A DNA stretch of 64,000 nt from Penicillium oxalicum (GCF_001723175.1 NC_064651.1:2852001-2916000); one strand, 5' to 3'. Shown: positions 23,701 to 36,373, counted from the first letter of the stretch. Notes: generated from the sequence alone by a model not told the origin. A program made the numbers and translations.

Positions 23701-26700
23701 ATCCAGAAGCACTTGACAAATATCAAGTTCATAATCGCCATTTGTTTGCAAGTCCAGCAATTCGGTTTTGAGCAGCTTCAGAAAGCGTTTCTGTGAGTAG
23801 CGGCACATGCAGCGGACGCCCAAGGCATTGTGAACAGAACGAAGAAAGCGGATTCGATCTTCATGTGGCTCATGGAATAGATCTTTATTCTGCGAGACAG
23901 CTTCCACGAACAATGTGTACTGCAAAATCCAACAGCGGACATAGAGCTCGCGCATTCTTTCTTTGAAAGTTTCAAAGGACTTGGAGAGAGAGCCACGTAG
24001 TTCAGGGCCTGGGTTTTGACCAACGCGGACCGAATCTTCATACAAAACGAATGAATGAACCAGCCGCGTGAGACGGGTGATGGTGAACATGGAAGCCTTG
24101 AGATGATCCATGTCGATACAGTCATAAACAGTCTCGCCTTGCTGGAAGAGCAAGTGAATTGCCTTTCCGAGAACATTGTCAAGAGTTTTCAACGAGCTAA
24201 TCAGGGCCAGTTGACGTTGCTCACTAGTCTCCTCGAGGTATTTCGGATCTTCCAAGTTGTTCATAATCACCTCTATGCTCCGAAGGTGGCAAGACATGAC
24301 TTTAGGCGGATAATCTATTGCCTGGTAGGCCTCTTGAAGTCGGCGCCACAAAAAGAGTCGTAACGGAGCATCTCCCCGGTCTAGGAACGCACGCATCTCA
24401 TCAGATGTTGACGATGGCATCGTTTCATCAAGGCCAATTATTGTGTCAACACATTCGGTCGCCGCGGGCTCGAGGATGGGTTCTATGGCCTCTATGAGCG
24501 AGACTGGGTCCTCATCTTCGGGATTAAAGACCTTCGCGAAGAAATCCATGCACTTGAGCTTGAGCATCTCCTGATCTATCGTTGTGACTGACAGCTCTGC
24601 CATAGCCGAATTGTTGACGAGCCGTAGACAAGGGTCACCCATTGTTTGTAGAGTAAACTTCAAGTCTTGAAAACAGAGCAAGACGTGCTCCCTGTCAGCC
24701 TCACCAGCCAGATTTATGTGGAAGACTGATGTCCACATGTGACGAAGCGCAAGGTTCTGACGGCACTCCTGCGACGGGCAGAAATCGAGAAAGAGATCCA
24801 GAGCCGACCTAGTAAGGACAGCCCACCTATCGAGTCGATCCTTCTGAAGCAGTCTCTCGCTCTGGCTGTTGCCACTGCTCATCTCGAGTGAGGCAAAAAG
24901 GTCCAAATGAATCTCGTAAATAGCCTGCATCACTTCGAGCTCACAAAGATCGCTTTGGCGATATTGGTAACATGCTTCTGCAGTCGACTCAAGAACACGT
25001 CTTTCGGTTGCAGCAAAGACGTCGCTCAGTCGAGTGAAGACGAATTCATCTTCGCGTGAAAGCACCTGGGAGACAATCTCCTTAAGATCTTGAGGCCACA
25101 GAAGCGAAGTGTATGCAGATTTCATAACAGGCCACTCTGTGACCTCTCTGCCGAACCCCGGTACGAGGAGTCGTTCAAGCCACCTGTAGGACACTTCTTG
25201 AGGATGCAACCAATTGCTGTTTACCATTTCAGAAAACCGGTAGAGCTCTTCGTTCGAAGTTAGCTCCTCTTGAATGGCAGCCTTCCGAGTACCACGTCTG
25301 GAATACTCTAGGAATACAGCGAGTCCGGACTTGCTTGAACCAACGTCTTTCAGAGACGATCCATCATCCTTTTGCTGAGACAGCCGAGATTTCGCGTCGT
25401 TCCATGTTCGACAAATGTCTCGTAAATCCAGAATTCCAACGCTCCCGGGTTCCAGAATAGCTGTTGATGGATCCTTGGCAGAAGCCACCTCACTTCTGAG
25501 ATCCTCGATCTTGCCCATAGAGCGGATATCCACTTTTGAGTACAGAGAGTCGACCGTATTGAACATCCACTCATCTGCATTCACAAAAACTTCGAGTCGG
25601 TCCTCGAAGTATTTGTCTTGGTCGAAAGGAACCTCATCTTGTTGAACTAAAGCATCAGCATTCGATTCCCGCGCCCTGGTCCGCCTGCTCTTCATTCTGC
25701 TTCCCTCCATCTGCTCATCATTGGTAGCCGATGCGCAGGATCGTTTGCGGGCTTCAGCTGGAGACTTCACATCTGCTTCTTCAGCTTTTCCAGAATCATC
25801 AAGGGGATTCATCTCAGATTGCTGAACAGACTGTCGCTCCAGCGATTCAATCAATTGTTTTTCCGCGCTCTGATCAATCGACGACTGCTCGTCGGTCGAC
25901 TGAAACTTCGTTGGTTCTTGACGAAGTAGATCAGCTACAGCACCGGTATCATCTTCCTTCAGCATGTCCATATCGTCGGTATTGCCGTTTTCATTTGATC
26001 CGGGCGAGGCAACTTCACGTTCTTCATCGACCTCCGATGTATCAAGAGCTGTGATACTTCGAGGCGGCAACGAAAAACCAACGGCTTTACTGGGGCGCTC
26101 AGCGAAGGGTGCTTCTTCCTCCTCGGCGAGTACATTCAAGATAGCCGATCCAGTGGCTGCCCAAGTTGCAATTGAGGGCTTTAGTTCTCGGCGCGATGTG
26201 GATATGGACAGCGGACCCTTGGACGATTCCATACATTCAAGCTCGGCAGGAAGTGCGGGAAGATACGAATATAAGTCGGCGTGCCCTTTCAGGTATTTGT
26301 CAAGTGCTTTTTTCTGCTTCTTGACAGGAATCTGGGATGCCGATAGTCCATCAAAGAGGGTACGAAGAGTGCTACGCAAACGTTCCTCTGAAAAGATTTC
26401 CTCGAGTCCCAATTGTGTCGATCGTACTTCTAAGCGATTGTCATCGTCCGCCAGGACGCTCTCGAGGCAAAAGCGATTGAGGCGATAACTTTGGAGAGCA
26501 CTGCCGAGTCGCGCACTCTGTCTCCATAGATTCAAATCGGTATCATCGCGCTCAAGCGCTTCGGCGAATGACTGAAGTGCCTCCTTGGTTGCTTTCGTGG
26601 CCCTCCGCGCAGCGTCGGGCGTGTTTGCGGTTTCAGAGGATTCATTTGTTAGGTTGCTGCGAAGCGAATCGAGAAGGAACTTTCCGTAATTCTTGTAGGA

Positions 26701-27039
26701 GAGATACAGAGTCTGGAACAAGCTTGATGTAGAATCGTTCACATTGAATTCAGCGATGGTGTCAGCGGCAGCGACGGCCTCGTCGGCAGCAGGTTGCGCC
26801 TCTGGTAGATCGGGCCGCTTGAAGTCGGAGAGGGATTCGGGATATTTGAAGATTTCTGAGTTCAACAGTGATTCGTAAGCCTCAGCTGCTTGCGGATAAT
26901 ACTCAGGCCCCTGCGAATGGAGCTTAAGGGCACTGTAGTAAAGTTTGAGAGCTTCTTCGATTTGGAGCTCTTTCGTGTCGTCGACCTCATCTTCAATGCC
27001 TTCGTCGGGCTCCACGTTCAAAGCAGCCCAGCTCGCCAT
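20737..27039 (-). CDS. HIR3: histone transcription regulator 3 (HIR complex subunit)
   Basis: Four exons: 22793-27039, 22504-22726, 22288-22443 and 20737-22236, giving about 2041 aa, normal for filamentous-fungal Hir3. The start ATG at 27039 gives MASWAALNVEPDEG, followed by a TPR-like helical stretch (EEALKLYYSALKLHSQGPEYYPQAAEAYESLL). Splicing at 22793/22726 uses donor GTGAGT, branch CTAAT and acceptor CAG, and joins PNRW to THYYIGKCLWKMF, a conserved Hir3 segment. The last about 270 residues are Glu/Asp-rich, like a histone-chaperone tail. Hir3 (Cabin1 in animals) is the scaffold of the HIR complex, which deposits H3-H4 outside S phase and represses histone genes in the nucleus. It is divergent from the ChAPs gene, with 349 bp between the two starts. 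Confidence 0.93.
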
Positions 27040-27388
27040 TGTTGAGCTACCAGAGAAGAGTGTCAAATCAAGACTGACAAATGAGTGAACGTGTGCAGTG
27101 CATTGTTTTTGGATGTTTTGTCGGGACAGGTACACGGCGATGATACTCGAGAGAGCTTGCGATAAACGCCAATCGCAAGCTTATCGCGACTCACGCGTTG
27201 GCTGCCAAATCAGGAAAGGACGTCGTCTCTCCGCCTTGTTGCCTAGCGGCCTGAAGCTCTCTCGGTCTGTTTAATGACAAACCTTCCCCTCTTCACCGCC
27301 GAGAGTCGAGCAGCGTTCATTCACAATTGGAGCTTTTCTTTGAGAAGCATTAATAATTCGACCAGCTCCATTCATACGCGCGGCCGCC
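27040..27388. promoter_or_regulatory. bidirectional promoter between HIR3 and ChAPs
   Basis: Only 349 bp separate the two divergent start codons, so the two genes must share promoter sequence. No TATA box is obvious. The right end is GC-rich, and the ChAPs start has the context GCCGCCATGG. Confidence 0.7.
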
Positions 27389-29918
27389 ATGGTTGCGCCC
27401 GCTGTTCCAGAGTCCGTACCCCTAATGTGATGTCGAATCAACGTGTGCCTGGGGCATGCATCAGCATCGCCATTGATCGCTGGCAATTGCTTATGCAATT
27501 GCGCGAACGGTCGAACTAACCCTTTGCCAAACTCTAGGATTCATGAGGAGGAGGAGCTATTTGTCGCAGTAGAAGCGAGAACAGAATCGCTACAGAGCTT
27601 GCGGGAACTCGGCCCTCCGGATCTGGTTTACTTGGTGAAACAACCCAAGGCTAATTCGACCCGTCAAGTATGATTTCATTTGCCTCGGACTGATTGCTCA
27701 CGATTCCTTTCTAAAATTGTGACTAAACTTGTGAACTTGTCTTTGCAGACCGGCGTCTACCATCACGTCACCGGAATCGATGCTTCTTCGTCCGCCAGTC
27801 TAGCCGCCTATGTCAACACTCTCACATTCTCTCCGCTCGACAAGACGCATAAAGTTGTCTCGGGAATATACTGGTCGGTTGATATCGCGCATGACTGTAC
27901 ACCGCGAACTCCAGTGTTAATATTTCTCGCAGCTGTTACAATGCTTTTTCACATCTCGATATGCGGGTCGAGGTCAAGATTCCGGGCAGTCTGGAAGCCT
28001 ACTGCATCGACGAACACGGAGAAAAGCGAATGGCTACAGATGCGCTTTGGTTGGAAACTTTTCTATGTGCGGTTCTGAGGGCATATCTGTACGCTGATGA
28101 CGGCAGCGGAGATGCGATCAAGAAGATCGTCGGCGTCCGAAGATTTAATCCAGTGACCAACACCGAGATGGAGCACAAGTTCTTGGATGCTGCCGAGAAA
28201 CTTTTCTTTCTAGGTCCGTTTCCTGAGGATGGGCATATTCCGAAGGAATTTCTAACACTATCGCAGGCCGTCAGCTTAGCTCTGATCCTGAGACACAGGT
28301 TCCCAACACCGTCAGCAACCATTTGACATCGGGTGTCTTGAAATACATCTATACGACCGGCCGATATACGTCAGGAATCAACCTTTTCGAGAAGCTTCGC
28401 ACGCGTGATGTCGAGGTCTCGTCTCTCCTCGCGCGTGTGCAGATAATGGCAGACGAGGAAGTCCAAGCTGTGCGGTTGATGTACGATGCCCTGCAGGATG
28501 TTCCAATGGATTATGCCCTGCTCGATAGTCAAGCAGCTTTTTGCCAGAGCAAAGGCGAAGGCGAGATGGCTCTTGAATGCGCCAAGCGTGCTGTGACCGC
28601 GGCGCCCAGCGAATTCACTACCTGGGCTCGCCTGGCTGAAGTCTATATCAGCTTGGAACAATGGGATTTGGCGCTCTTGACCTTGAATTCATGCCCAATG
28701 TTCACATACCAAGACAAAGATACGCCACGAATGCCACAGCCGTCACGAATCATGCTTCCCATCCTGTCTGAAAGTATTCTCGATGAAATTGATGAAGGCC
28801 AGCCCAAGCAAGGCGATCCACATGATTACGTGCATCCTTCCCTGAGGAAGATGCATGCTGCTGGATACCAAGGCACATTTCTCAAAGCCTACAACCTGCT
28901 CACCAAAATTGCCGCTGCAATTGGCTGGGATCAATTGCTGAAGACCCGCAGCGAGGTGTTTGTGATGGAAGAGGAATATCGTGTGGAGCGACAACATGTC
29001 TCCAAGCCGGCACAATCGCTCGAGGCTGAAATGAACGGAGCGCCGGTAAAAAGTGCGGAAGAAAGCGGCGACGAGGACTCCAGCTCCGTGTCGGGCCCCA
29101 ACCACGCCGACCCGGCCCACGACCCGGCCATCAACAAAAAGGAGGACGAAACGCCGATCGAGAGACCTGAGCAAAGTATGGCTTCCGAGGTGGTGAAGTC
29201 GGGCAACGATGATGTAAGTTTTCGTTCTTTGTTGTCTACCGCCCTGACATTGCTTTTACTGATAATGACCTTATTAGTCCGACCCGTCACACACCTCTTA
29301 CACGCAATTCTCCAATAAGCGACTCTGCGAGCGGTGGTTGGATAACCTTTTCATGGTGCTCTATGAAGACCTTCGCATTTACACCATCTGGCGAACGGAA
29401 ATGGCACAGTTCCGTCAACAAGCCATGGAGTATAAAAAGTCCGCGACTGAATGGGAGATTCTGGGTGAGCTCGCAGAGCGATTGCACCACTTCGATGAGA
29501 GCATTGAGGCCTACCAGAGCTGTTTGGCCATCAGGTTCTCGCCCAAGGCAATGCGTGGACTTCTCAAACTATACGAAAAACGAAACGACACGCGAGGAAT
29601 GCTGGGTGCTTTAATTCGTTTGATTGCATGGCAGTACCGTTGGTACTCTGAGGTAAGGCTTGGAATCCGACTGTCCTTTTCGGGGGGGGGGGGGGGGGGG
29701 GGGGGGGGGCATGACCTCGTCATTTCTGACATGCTAACGTCTTTTCCTAGTTTTCACCGGAGCTTCTGTACTGTGTTCGTAAGCTGATTGAAGATGAAGG
29801 GGCAGTGAAGGTTCGGAGCATTGTGCAAGCCACCAACTTGCCCCAACCGGTGCTTGACCTCACACATCAGTATTGTCAGCTGTGTGCGACCTTCCGCAGC
29901 AGTGGTAGCGATGCTTAA
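27389..29918 (+). CDS. ChAPs family exomer subunit (Chs6/Bch1/Bud7)
   Basis: Seven exons: 27389-27426, 27538-27667, 27749-27873, 27933-28213, 28267-29213, 29278-29652 and 29751-29918, giving 687 aa. Exon 1 (MVAPAVPESVPL) is supported by the strong start context, a CTAAC branch site and phase, but its donor GTGATG is weak. Typical ChAPs segments are LRELGPPDLVYLVK near the N-terminus, GIDASSSASLAAYVNTL, and TPR-like repeats (ALECAKRAVTAAPSEFTTWARLAEVY). The C-terminal half holds KRLCERWLDNLFMVLYEDLR and DLTHQYCQLCATFR. With Chs5, ChAPs form the exomer coat at the trans-Golgi, which carries cargo such as chitin synthase to the cell surface. Intron 6 contains a run of 28 G. The paralogue identity is not resolvable from sequence. 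Confidence 0.93.
29682..29709 (+). repeat. G28 homopolymer inside a ChAPs intron
   Basis: An uninterrupted run of 28 G as given, 30 bases downstream of the exon 6 donor and 41 bases before the acceptor. It would be transcribed as poly-G. The exact length is likely unreliable in any assembly. Confidence 0.95.
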
Positions 29919-30928
29919 GAGGGAAATTCCAGACGTCCCATGTCACGATGCAACGGCGTCCGTGCTCTACCTGATTCCTGCTTCTCAGGTGTGAACCTCA
30001 ATCTGCAGGTACAAGACGTGTCCTCGCGAGGGCCGATCATATTAATTGCTACGATTTAGAGATGCCCTTTTTCCCCTTGACCGGGCATGATTGCGGGTTC
30101 AATACCACAATTCTGTGTATGTAGTTTCGACGATATATCAGGAGTAGGAGTACTGACGGGCACGGGGGGTACCCTACATATTCTGTGGACCGAGCTCTAG
30201 GTTGCATCATCGAGGGGAACCTGCGAGTGAGGCGGGTACTGGTTAAGTCCAATTCGCGCACTATGAACACTTTAAGGATAATGCTCTTTCTTTAAGTAAT
30301 CAGAGGTATCGGTACCTACCAAGTATCAATCAAGACTATCATCCTCCATATTGATTTCAGTTGGTCAAGACTGCTACTTCCCAATTCCCTTCTTAGCCAG
30401 GGCAGTGACTACTAAGATTCCCACCCGGCTCCGGGACCTGAATCACAATTGGGGGGGGGACCTATACTTGAGCTTCCTCCGTTCCAAATTACTACTACCT
30501 CCGGGACTCAAAAGACCAGGCCTGAGGTGTAGATTGTTTACGCTTTCCTGGGACGGGTTGTGTACTTAGGTGAGTCACATCGCCAAGATGAAGGGGCTCA
30601 TGTCCGCAAGCGGCTTGCAGTTTGACGGCGGGCGCCCCGGCCGGGCTCCATCTACCAGGGCTGCCGGTCCTGCGAAACGGCCAACTGGGCTGAACGCTCA
30701 AATTATGCTGTAGACATCACAGGGTCTGGTCATTGGAAGTAGATGCCCCAGTGGTGCTTCAATGGTATGACTCGGGTGGGGGAACCCTTGGCAATAGCTC
30801 CCCTTGAATCACATTACATTTGAGATGATCTGGGGGGTCGGGTGCTCCCGAAATAAATGTGATAGATCGAGAAGTCTTGAAATTATCTTCTACCTAGTAA
30901 CTCATGGGATTGAAACCAAGTGCGTATC
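29919..30928. other. intergenic, convergent
   Basis: This is the 3' side of the ChAPs gene and of the acidic-protein gene. No coding frame is supported. Confidence 0.5.
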
Positions 30929-31883
30929 CTATTCAGCCGCATCCACCTCGGAGAGGTCTGCCTCCTTGGGGACAACGTCGCCCTTGGCCTTTGCAGCCGC
31001 CGCGGCAGGACCACTCGACTTTGCAGTCTCGTTTGCACCTTCGACCTCTTCCTCAGCGGGCTCGTCCTCGGCCGGCTCTTCGTCTTCGTCTCCTTCTTGA
31101 CCTGCGCCCTCTTCCTCCTTCTCTTCGTCCTCATCATCGATTACCTCGGGTTGCTTCTTGCCATTGGCGCCCTCCTCGGTCTTCTGCTTCTTCTGGGCGG
31201 GAGGACCTGATATTCAATATGAATTAGAGACGATGACGGTCAAGACTTGGGGTGATTGTTCCTTTTATAGCAGAGTAGGTCCCTCGTGGGGGGAATGGTT
31301 AACCATGCGGCTTGGACGTACCTTCATCTTCACCCTCTTCCTCCTCCTGCTCCTCTTCGTCTCCGTCCTCGTCACTTGCACCTTCGCCTTCTTCGCCCTC
31401 TTCATCCTCGTCACTCACATCCGAGCGATCCGGTTCCGAGTCCTCGTATCTGTAGGGATAAAAGCGCAGACGAAGAAATTAGCATAAGAATACTATCAAG
31501 AGAGAGCCACATAAACATGTACAGGCGCAATGCCAAAGAAATCCTTGTGATAGCGCCGATGCATGCGCTGCGCCTCCATCACCTCTATCGCGCAGGACTC
31601 CGCGCGCATCCATGCCGAGAACGGTGTTCCCAGCGCGCAACGGGGACGGCGCTGGGAAGGAGAGGAGCTTGCGACAGCACGGCGCGTATACAAAAAGAGG
31701 GTATGACATGTTGCGTGGATCGCATCGCGATGGGGGGACCAAGTGGTGAATGAATTGAAAGTGCGCGAGGGGGGGGGGGGGAAGAATGGTGTAGTGAACT
31801 GACTCTTCTTCTTCTTCGCTCTCGTCGCTGGGGAGAGCTTGGAGCTCCTCCTCGGCGTCCGCTTTTCTCTTACGGGTAGTCAT
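30929..31883 (-). CDS. highly acidic nuclear-type protein, unknown function
   Basis: Three exons: 31804-31883, 31322-31449 and 30929-31206, giving 161 aa. The start is MTTRKRKADAEEEL. Intron 1 (31450-31803, GTCAGT...ACAG) and intron 2 (31207-31321, GTACGT...TCAG) keep one acidic frame throughout. About half of the residues are Glu or Asp, in runs. Two basic patches (TRKRK near the start and KKQK...GKKQ in the third exon) look like a nuclear import signal. The C-terminus is Ala/Lys-rich and ends SEVDAAE. No domain is recognised. The composition is like histone chaperones or nucleolar acidic proteins, but the CHZ motif of Chz1 was not found. Intron 1 is unusually long and stays open if unspliced. 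Confidence 0.75.
31627..31658. repeat. 10-bp perfect inverted repeat in intron 1 of the acidic gene
   Basis: Arms TTCCCAGCGC (31627-31636) and GCGCTGGGAA (31649-31658) are exact complements around a 12-base loop. They lie within the 354-bp intron. Confidence 0.85.
31769..31781 (+). repeat. G13 homopolymer (C13 in the transcript)
   Basis: A run of 13 G lies near the donor end of intron 1 of the acidic-protein gene, 22 bases after the donor in transcript direction. Confidence 0.95.
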
Positions 31884-33381
31884 TGTGGGATAGTGGAAAG
31901 AGGCGACGGAGAGAAAGGTGAATTGATGAAAGAAGAGTAAATGCTCTGGCTTGATTTTGCGTGGAGGAGTTGACGGAAGGAGGAGTAGACTCGCAGCCGA
32001 AGAAGAGGAATGGGATGGGATGATCAGGGTCTGAAGTGTACGGATCCGGGATGAGAGACGGGTCAGAAGGAAGATGAGTAAGACAACCAGGCTTGGGGGG
32101 ATGGAATGGTAGTAGGAGTAATAATCCTGGGTGGGAGACAGTCTACGCGCAATTTATACGGATATGAGAGAAGGGTGCCAGGGTACCTCATTACCTCGTA
32201 GCTTACTATTTTAAGGTCCTGCCGGTCCTACAGTACGGAGCGCAGAGTCCCTGCGGAGGAGAAGTGAGTTCCAGTACGACCGTACTCGGAGACGGTGGAT
32301 GGGAAACGGAGGAGTCATGTCGTGGCAGTAAGCTCCGAGTGAATGCGCTTCCAAAGGAGAAGGACAAGGTCCAGAGGAGGAGGAGGGGGAAAGGGAGAGG
32401 TCGTGCAATCATCCACTGGTGACGAGGTGACCGGAGCGAGTTGCACCCATGCTGGGGAGGTACTGGAACCGGTACGAGTGACGACATGGGCCAGACCCAA
32501 AAGTACCTTTCCCCGAGTGCCATCGCAGCGACGAGGTACCGAGCCACTGAAGAGCTGGGGTACCCTCTCTGGGTCGAGATCCACTCGAGGCACGGGGGGG
32601 TGGAGTGTGCGTGGATACAGTGAGGAGATGTGCGTTGCTTTTACACGGATGCGTGGGCGCGAGTGCTCGAGTGTTTACATTCCAGACACTCAGACCAGAG
32701 ACACACGACCAGGGCTGCAGATTCCCGTCCCCGTCCCCGTCCGGTCAAGGACCTGACCTGACAACTGCACGAAGGGGCAGGTTTGCGATTCGGATATACG
32801 GACAGCACCCTGGCGACCATGGTACCTGAGCAGCCTGATTGAGTCAGCAAGGCATTACCGGTATGAGGCGCAAGGTTGACCGGACTACTCTATGATTCCA
32901 TGGGCGGGGTCTCCACGAGAGCGCCGTGGACGCTGGACATGACTTTCTACCCTTCGCGAGGGTCCTCAGCCTCAGCCCCTTCCGAGGGACCGAGCTGAGC
33001 GCGATGGAAACGTGATGCATCGTCTAGAGGCAACCCAACAACATTGTGAGATCGCCTCTGGTGATTGATATTCCTCACTTTCCGTGAGCAGTAGGGCACA
33101 GGCAAAGAATCCAGAAATTTTTGCTTGGATTCGCAGCAATATTACATTTAGGCGTCTCATGCCGGAGTCGCATGGTCGCAGAGTCACTGGATCAGCCACT
33201 TCGACCTTCGGTCGGCTGGAGATGAGCAGAGGAGCGGCTGCCCTGGCAGGATCACGTGCCCAGAACTATGGATGTTCCTATCCGGGGACCACGAACTCTG
33301 CAACTACTGTACTAGTCACACAACGGCAGCACGCCCGCGCCCACTGTCCATAAAGCCATTGATGGGGACCCTATGCCCACT
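31884..33381. other. intergenic, no gene recognised
   Basis: This holds the promoter and leader of the acidic-protein gene (left) and the 3' end of the Zn2Cys6 gene (right). It is GC-rich in the middle, with a short three-copy CCCCGT repeat near 32725-32742. Open frames are short and overlap in conflicting directions. Confidence 0.5.
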
Positions 33382-35649
33382 TTATTGCGCCAAAAATTCG
33401 AAATTGGCCAAGCTGGGATCTAAGAGATTCTCATCTAGTCCAAAGCCGTAGGTCCCAACCATGTCGTAGATCAGGTCGGGTGGAGGGAAGCCCTGGGCCA
33501 GTGCATTCGCCCCTCCCGGCGGATGGCTACTATTGTTCTGATTCACCTCGCTGTTGGCATGGTGGCTGCCGACGGGCCATCCAGCCTCCCACGAGTCAAA
33601 CCGCTCGAGCATCTTGCCAAGGCCACGGGCAATGTGCCGGGTGAGATGTCGTTCCCCGGCAGAGACATAGTTCATCAGCTCGATGACCCGCTCCACGAGT
33701 CGCCGCACCTGTTGCGCATCGATGCTCAAATACGCCGTGTTCCAGTTGATGGCCACCTTGATCAAGAAGACGGCGGAAAAGGTCACCATTGTGTGCGTGA
33801 AGATGGGTACCCCAACGATGGCATCTCGAATATCGGGCTCCTCCAACACCATGTTCAGGCAGGCCATGGCGGAAGAGATGGCGATATTGGCACTCTCTCT
33901 CCGATCCATCGAGAAGACGGGCGTGTTGGACGGCGAGAGTCCTCGCAGTGAGAGTGAATTGAGCTGAAATTTGGCAAAGTGGTAGTGCAAGACCACCCCC
34001 TTGGAGGGGTAGGTGCGCACGTACGAGCTATCGGCTGGACACTCAACATTCATCATTAGTTCACCGACGACATTCAGAAGCGACGGGCAACCCCGGAAGC
34101 GTGGTGCCACTTACCCGCCCTCGGCTGCCAGACTAATCGCCACTGGTCCACCGCGACATTGTAGACTCTCAATTGCCCGAAATCTGCCTCTGTGAGCGCT
34201 TGCTCGGTATCACTCCCAAACATGCGATACGCCTCGGTCAAGATCGTGAACAACACGACCTGTGCCAAAAGTCGGATATCGCCAGGGACGACCATGGGCA
34301 ACTTCAGGAAGGTCTCGTAATTCCGAATGGCCGTGTCTTCGTGGATGACGGGCGGCCGCCCATAAGCGATACTGAAATGGTGATCACACACGTACAGCAG
34401 GTACCATAACTGTGCGCGTGCATATTGATCGGTGTGCCCCCGAATCAGACGATGATAACTCTGATGCAGACCAAGCTCAGTCGCAACGCGCACGGCATGT
34501 CCAGAGAGCTTCCAGCTTAGCTCGGACAGCCAAAATGCGCCAACGCAAAGACCTCGAATGTCGTCCAGCGTGTGAGCTCGCGTGAGAGCCATGCTTGAGA
34601 CGAGGGCTACATACTCGCTATAGCAGCGGTTCAAGGTCTCCGTTCGATTGGGGATGTGAAGGGCTGCGACGGTGAGCACCGCAGCTGAGAGCAAGGTAGA
34701 GGCACGACGGACGGAAGTGAGGTCCCGATGGACCAGGATGATTCCGCCCCATAGTAATTGGTTCATGGTGCGACTGAAATATGCAAACAATTCCTCGGCC
34801 TCGTGGACGGAGACGAGGCCTCTTGTGATAAAATCCTCCTCCAAAAGTGTTTTCTTGGGGGCCTCGATGGGATTGTTGCGGAGGTTACGCAGTTTCGTGA
34901 CCTCGTATAAACTTCGCATTGGCGCGGGAACTAGTTCTGGGTCCTGAAGATCGGGTTCTTGTGATGGCTCCCGTGTGACATCCATGGCCACCCCCGGTCC
35001 CTCGTGGTTGCTATGATGTGACTGCGACGCATCAATTGACGGCCGATGAGGGTGATGGGAGGCGGCTGGACTGGGGTCGTGACGGCCGTTGCTACCTCCA
35101 ACTGTTGACAGATCGGGCAGTCCAGCGTGTTGCAAGAGCTGGGACACTGCCGTCTGCAACTGCTGGAGGCTTGCTGCAGCCTGTGATTTCCATCTACATT
35201 CAGCATGATCAGTATGTGCCGAACCCATCAAATCGATACCGTTTCTGTCCCACATCATGAACAAGAAACTTGGGGAAATGATCGGCAGAGGTGACGGTCG
35301 TACATCCCATCATCGTCCACAAATTTCTGGGAAAAATCATTCACCATGCATTTGATGCCACTGCGAACACATTTAGTGCAACTACTTTCACCCGATCGAA
35401 ATTCACATCGAATCTTGTGTCGTTTACATTCGGCACCTAGAAGACGCAGTCAGCCGAGCCGCCGGGGTGAACTCCATAGTAGAAAATGCGGGAGCAGCGT
35501 CATGTGGGGAAACGATGTCCTCACGTACAAGCTCGAGCTTTCGATATCCTGGGAGCCACAGGACGTGACTCTGTCGATCGATGCGACTCGCGAGGCGAGT
35601 CAAGCCCTGCATCTGTTGAGGACCGTTTCGCTGGAGTGCGAGGATTCAT
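33382..35649 (-). CDS. Zn2Cys6 transcription factor with fungal-specific TF domain
   Basis: Four exons: 35529-35649, 35304-35436, 34115-35193 and 33382-34034, giving 661 aa. The start is the ATG at 35649 (MNPRTPAKRS). The first intron splits the first zinc-binding cysteine codon; splicing (GTACGT...CTAG) gives SKARACAECKRHKIRC. The cluster is complete: Cys41, 44, 51, 60, 63 and 70, with spacing C-X2-C-X6-C-X8-C-X2-C-X6-C. A short coiled coil follows (SLQQLQTAVSQLLQHAG), probably for dimerisation. The middle homology region (about 200-600) includes LRGLCVGAFWLSELSWKLSG, ATELGLHQSYHRL and RAQLWYLLYVCDHHFSIAYG. Such proteins bind CGG-type DNA elements. It is divergent from the erythronate-dehydrogenase-like gene and may regulate it. 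Confidence 0.93.
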
Positions 35650-36373
35650 GCTTGCAATGCAGAGAGAGGGGGGGGAATAACAAAGGGTTCGGTGATGCTC
35701 CGCGCATGGTGGATTGGGGGGAAGATACGGTGGGGCAAGCGAGAAACAGGTCGGGGAAGGCCGAGCGCTGGAGCGTTTCCTGGTGAATGCCGATATTGAC
35801 CGCGCCCTTCGATATCTTTTGCCGACCGAGGCAGTAACTTCTCGGTCAGACCCAACAGGATGTATTACCTTTGTATTCGAAGACTCGAAAATGCTGTCCG
35901 AGCAAAATAAAACGCACTTGCGAATCGGAGAGGCTAGTGCTGGTCCACCAGTTCCCACGTGGCATGCATATTGTTTTGGACATGAATTCTTTGCAGGCAG
36001 CACGAGATGTATTTCTCATTATCGTGAAACATCCATGTCACTCCTGAATATCTCTCCCTGATGCATGCATGGGATCTTGATGACGTTTTTTTTTGGACTT
36101 TTCAACACCGCCACTGCCAAAGCGCAACCATGTCGAAGGTGCGGCTGCGCTCAACCCGGGAGAAGTCCGGTGCGGAGGAGCTCACTCCAGATCGCCTCGG
36201 ACTTGCTGCGAAATGCGGAGAAGCGCGGACGGTCCTCATAAACTCGCGTGCAGCGACAAAAGCTCATGTGGAACAATGTTAAGATAGGTTTTTTTTTTCT
36301 TCTTTTTCCGATCTATTCCCCCATCTCTTTCTTATTCTCCACCCTCTCTGCCCGCCTTCCCTCATTTGCGAAA
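35650..36373. promoter_or_regulatory. divergent promoter, Zn2Cys6 factor / DenD-like gene
   Basis: A 724-bp intergenic region lies between two divergent start codons. The part just before the SDR gene (36290-36365) is strongly pyrimidine-rich, a common core-promoter feature in Eurotiales. No binding site can be assigned with confidence. Confidence 0.6.
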
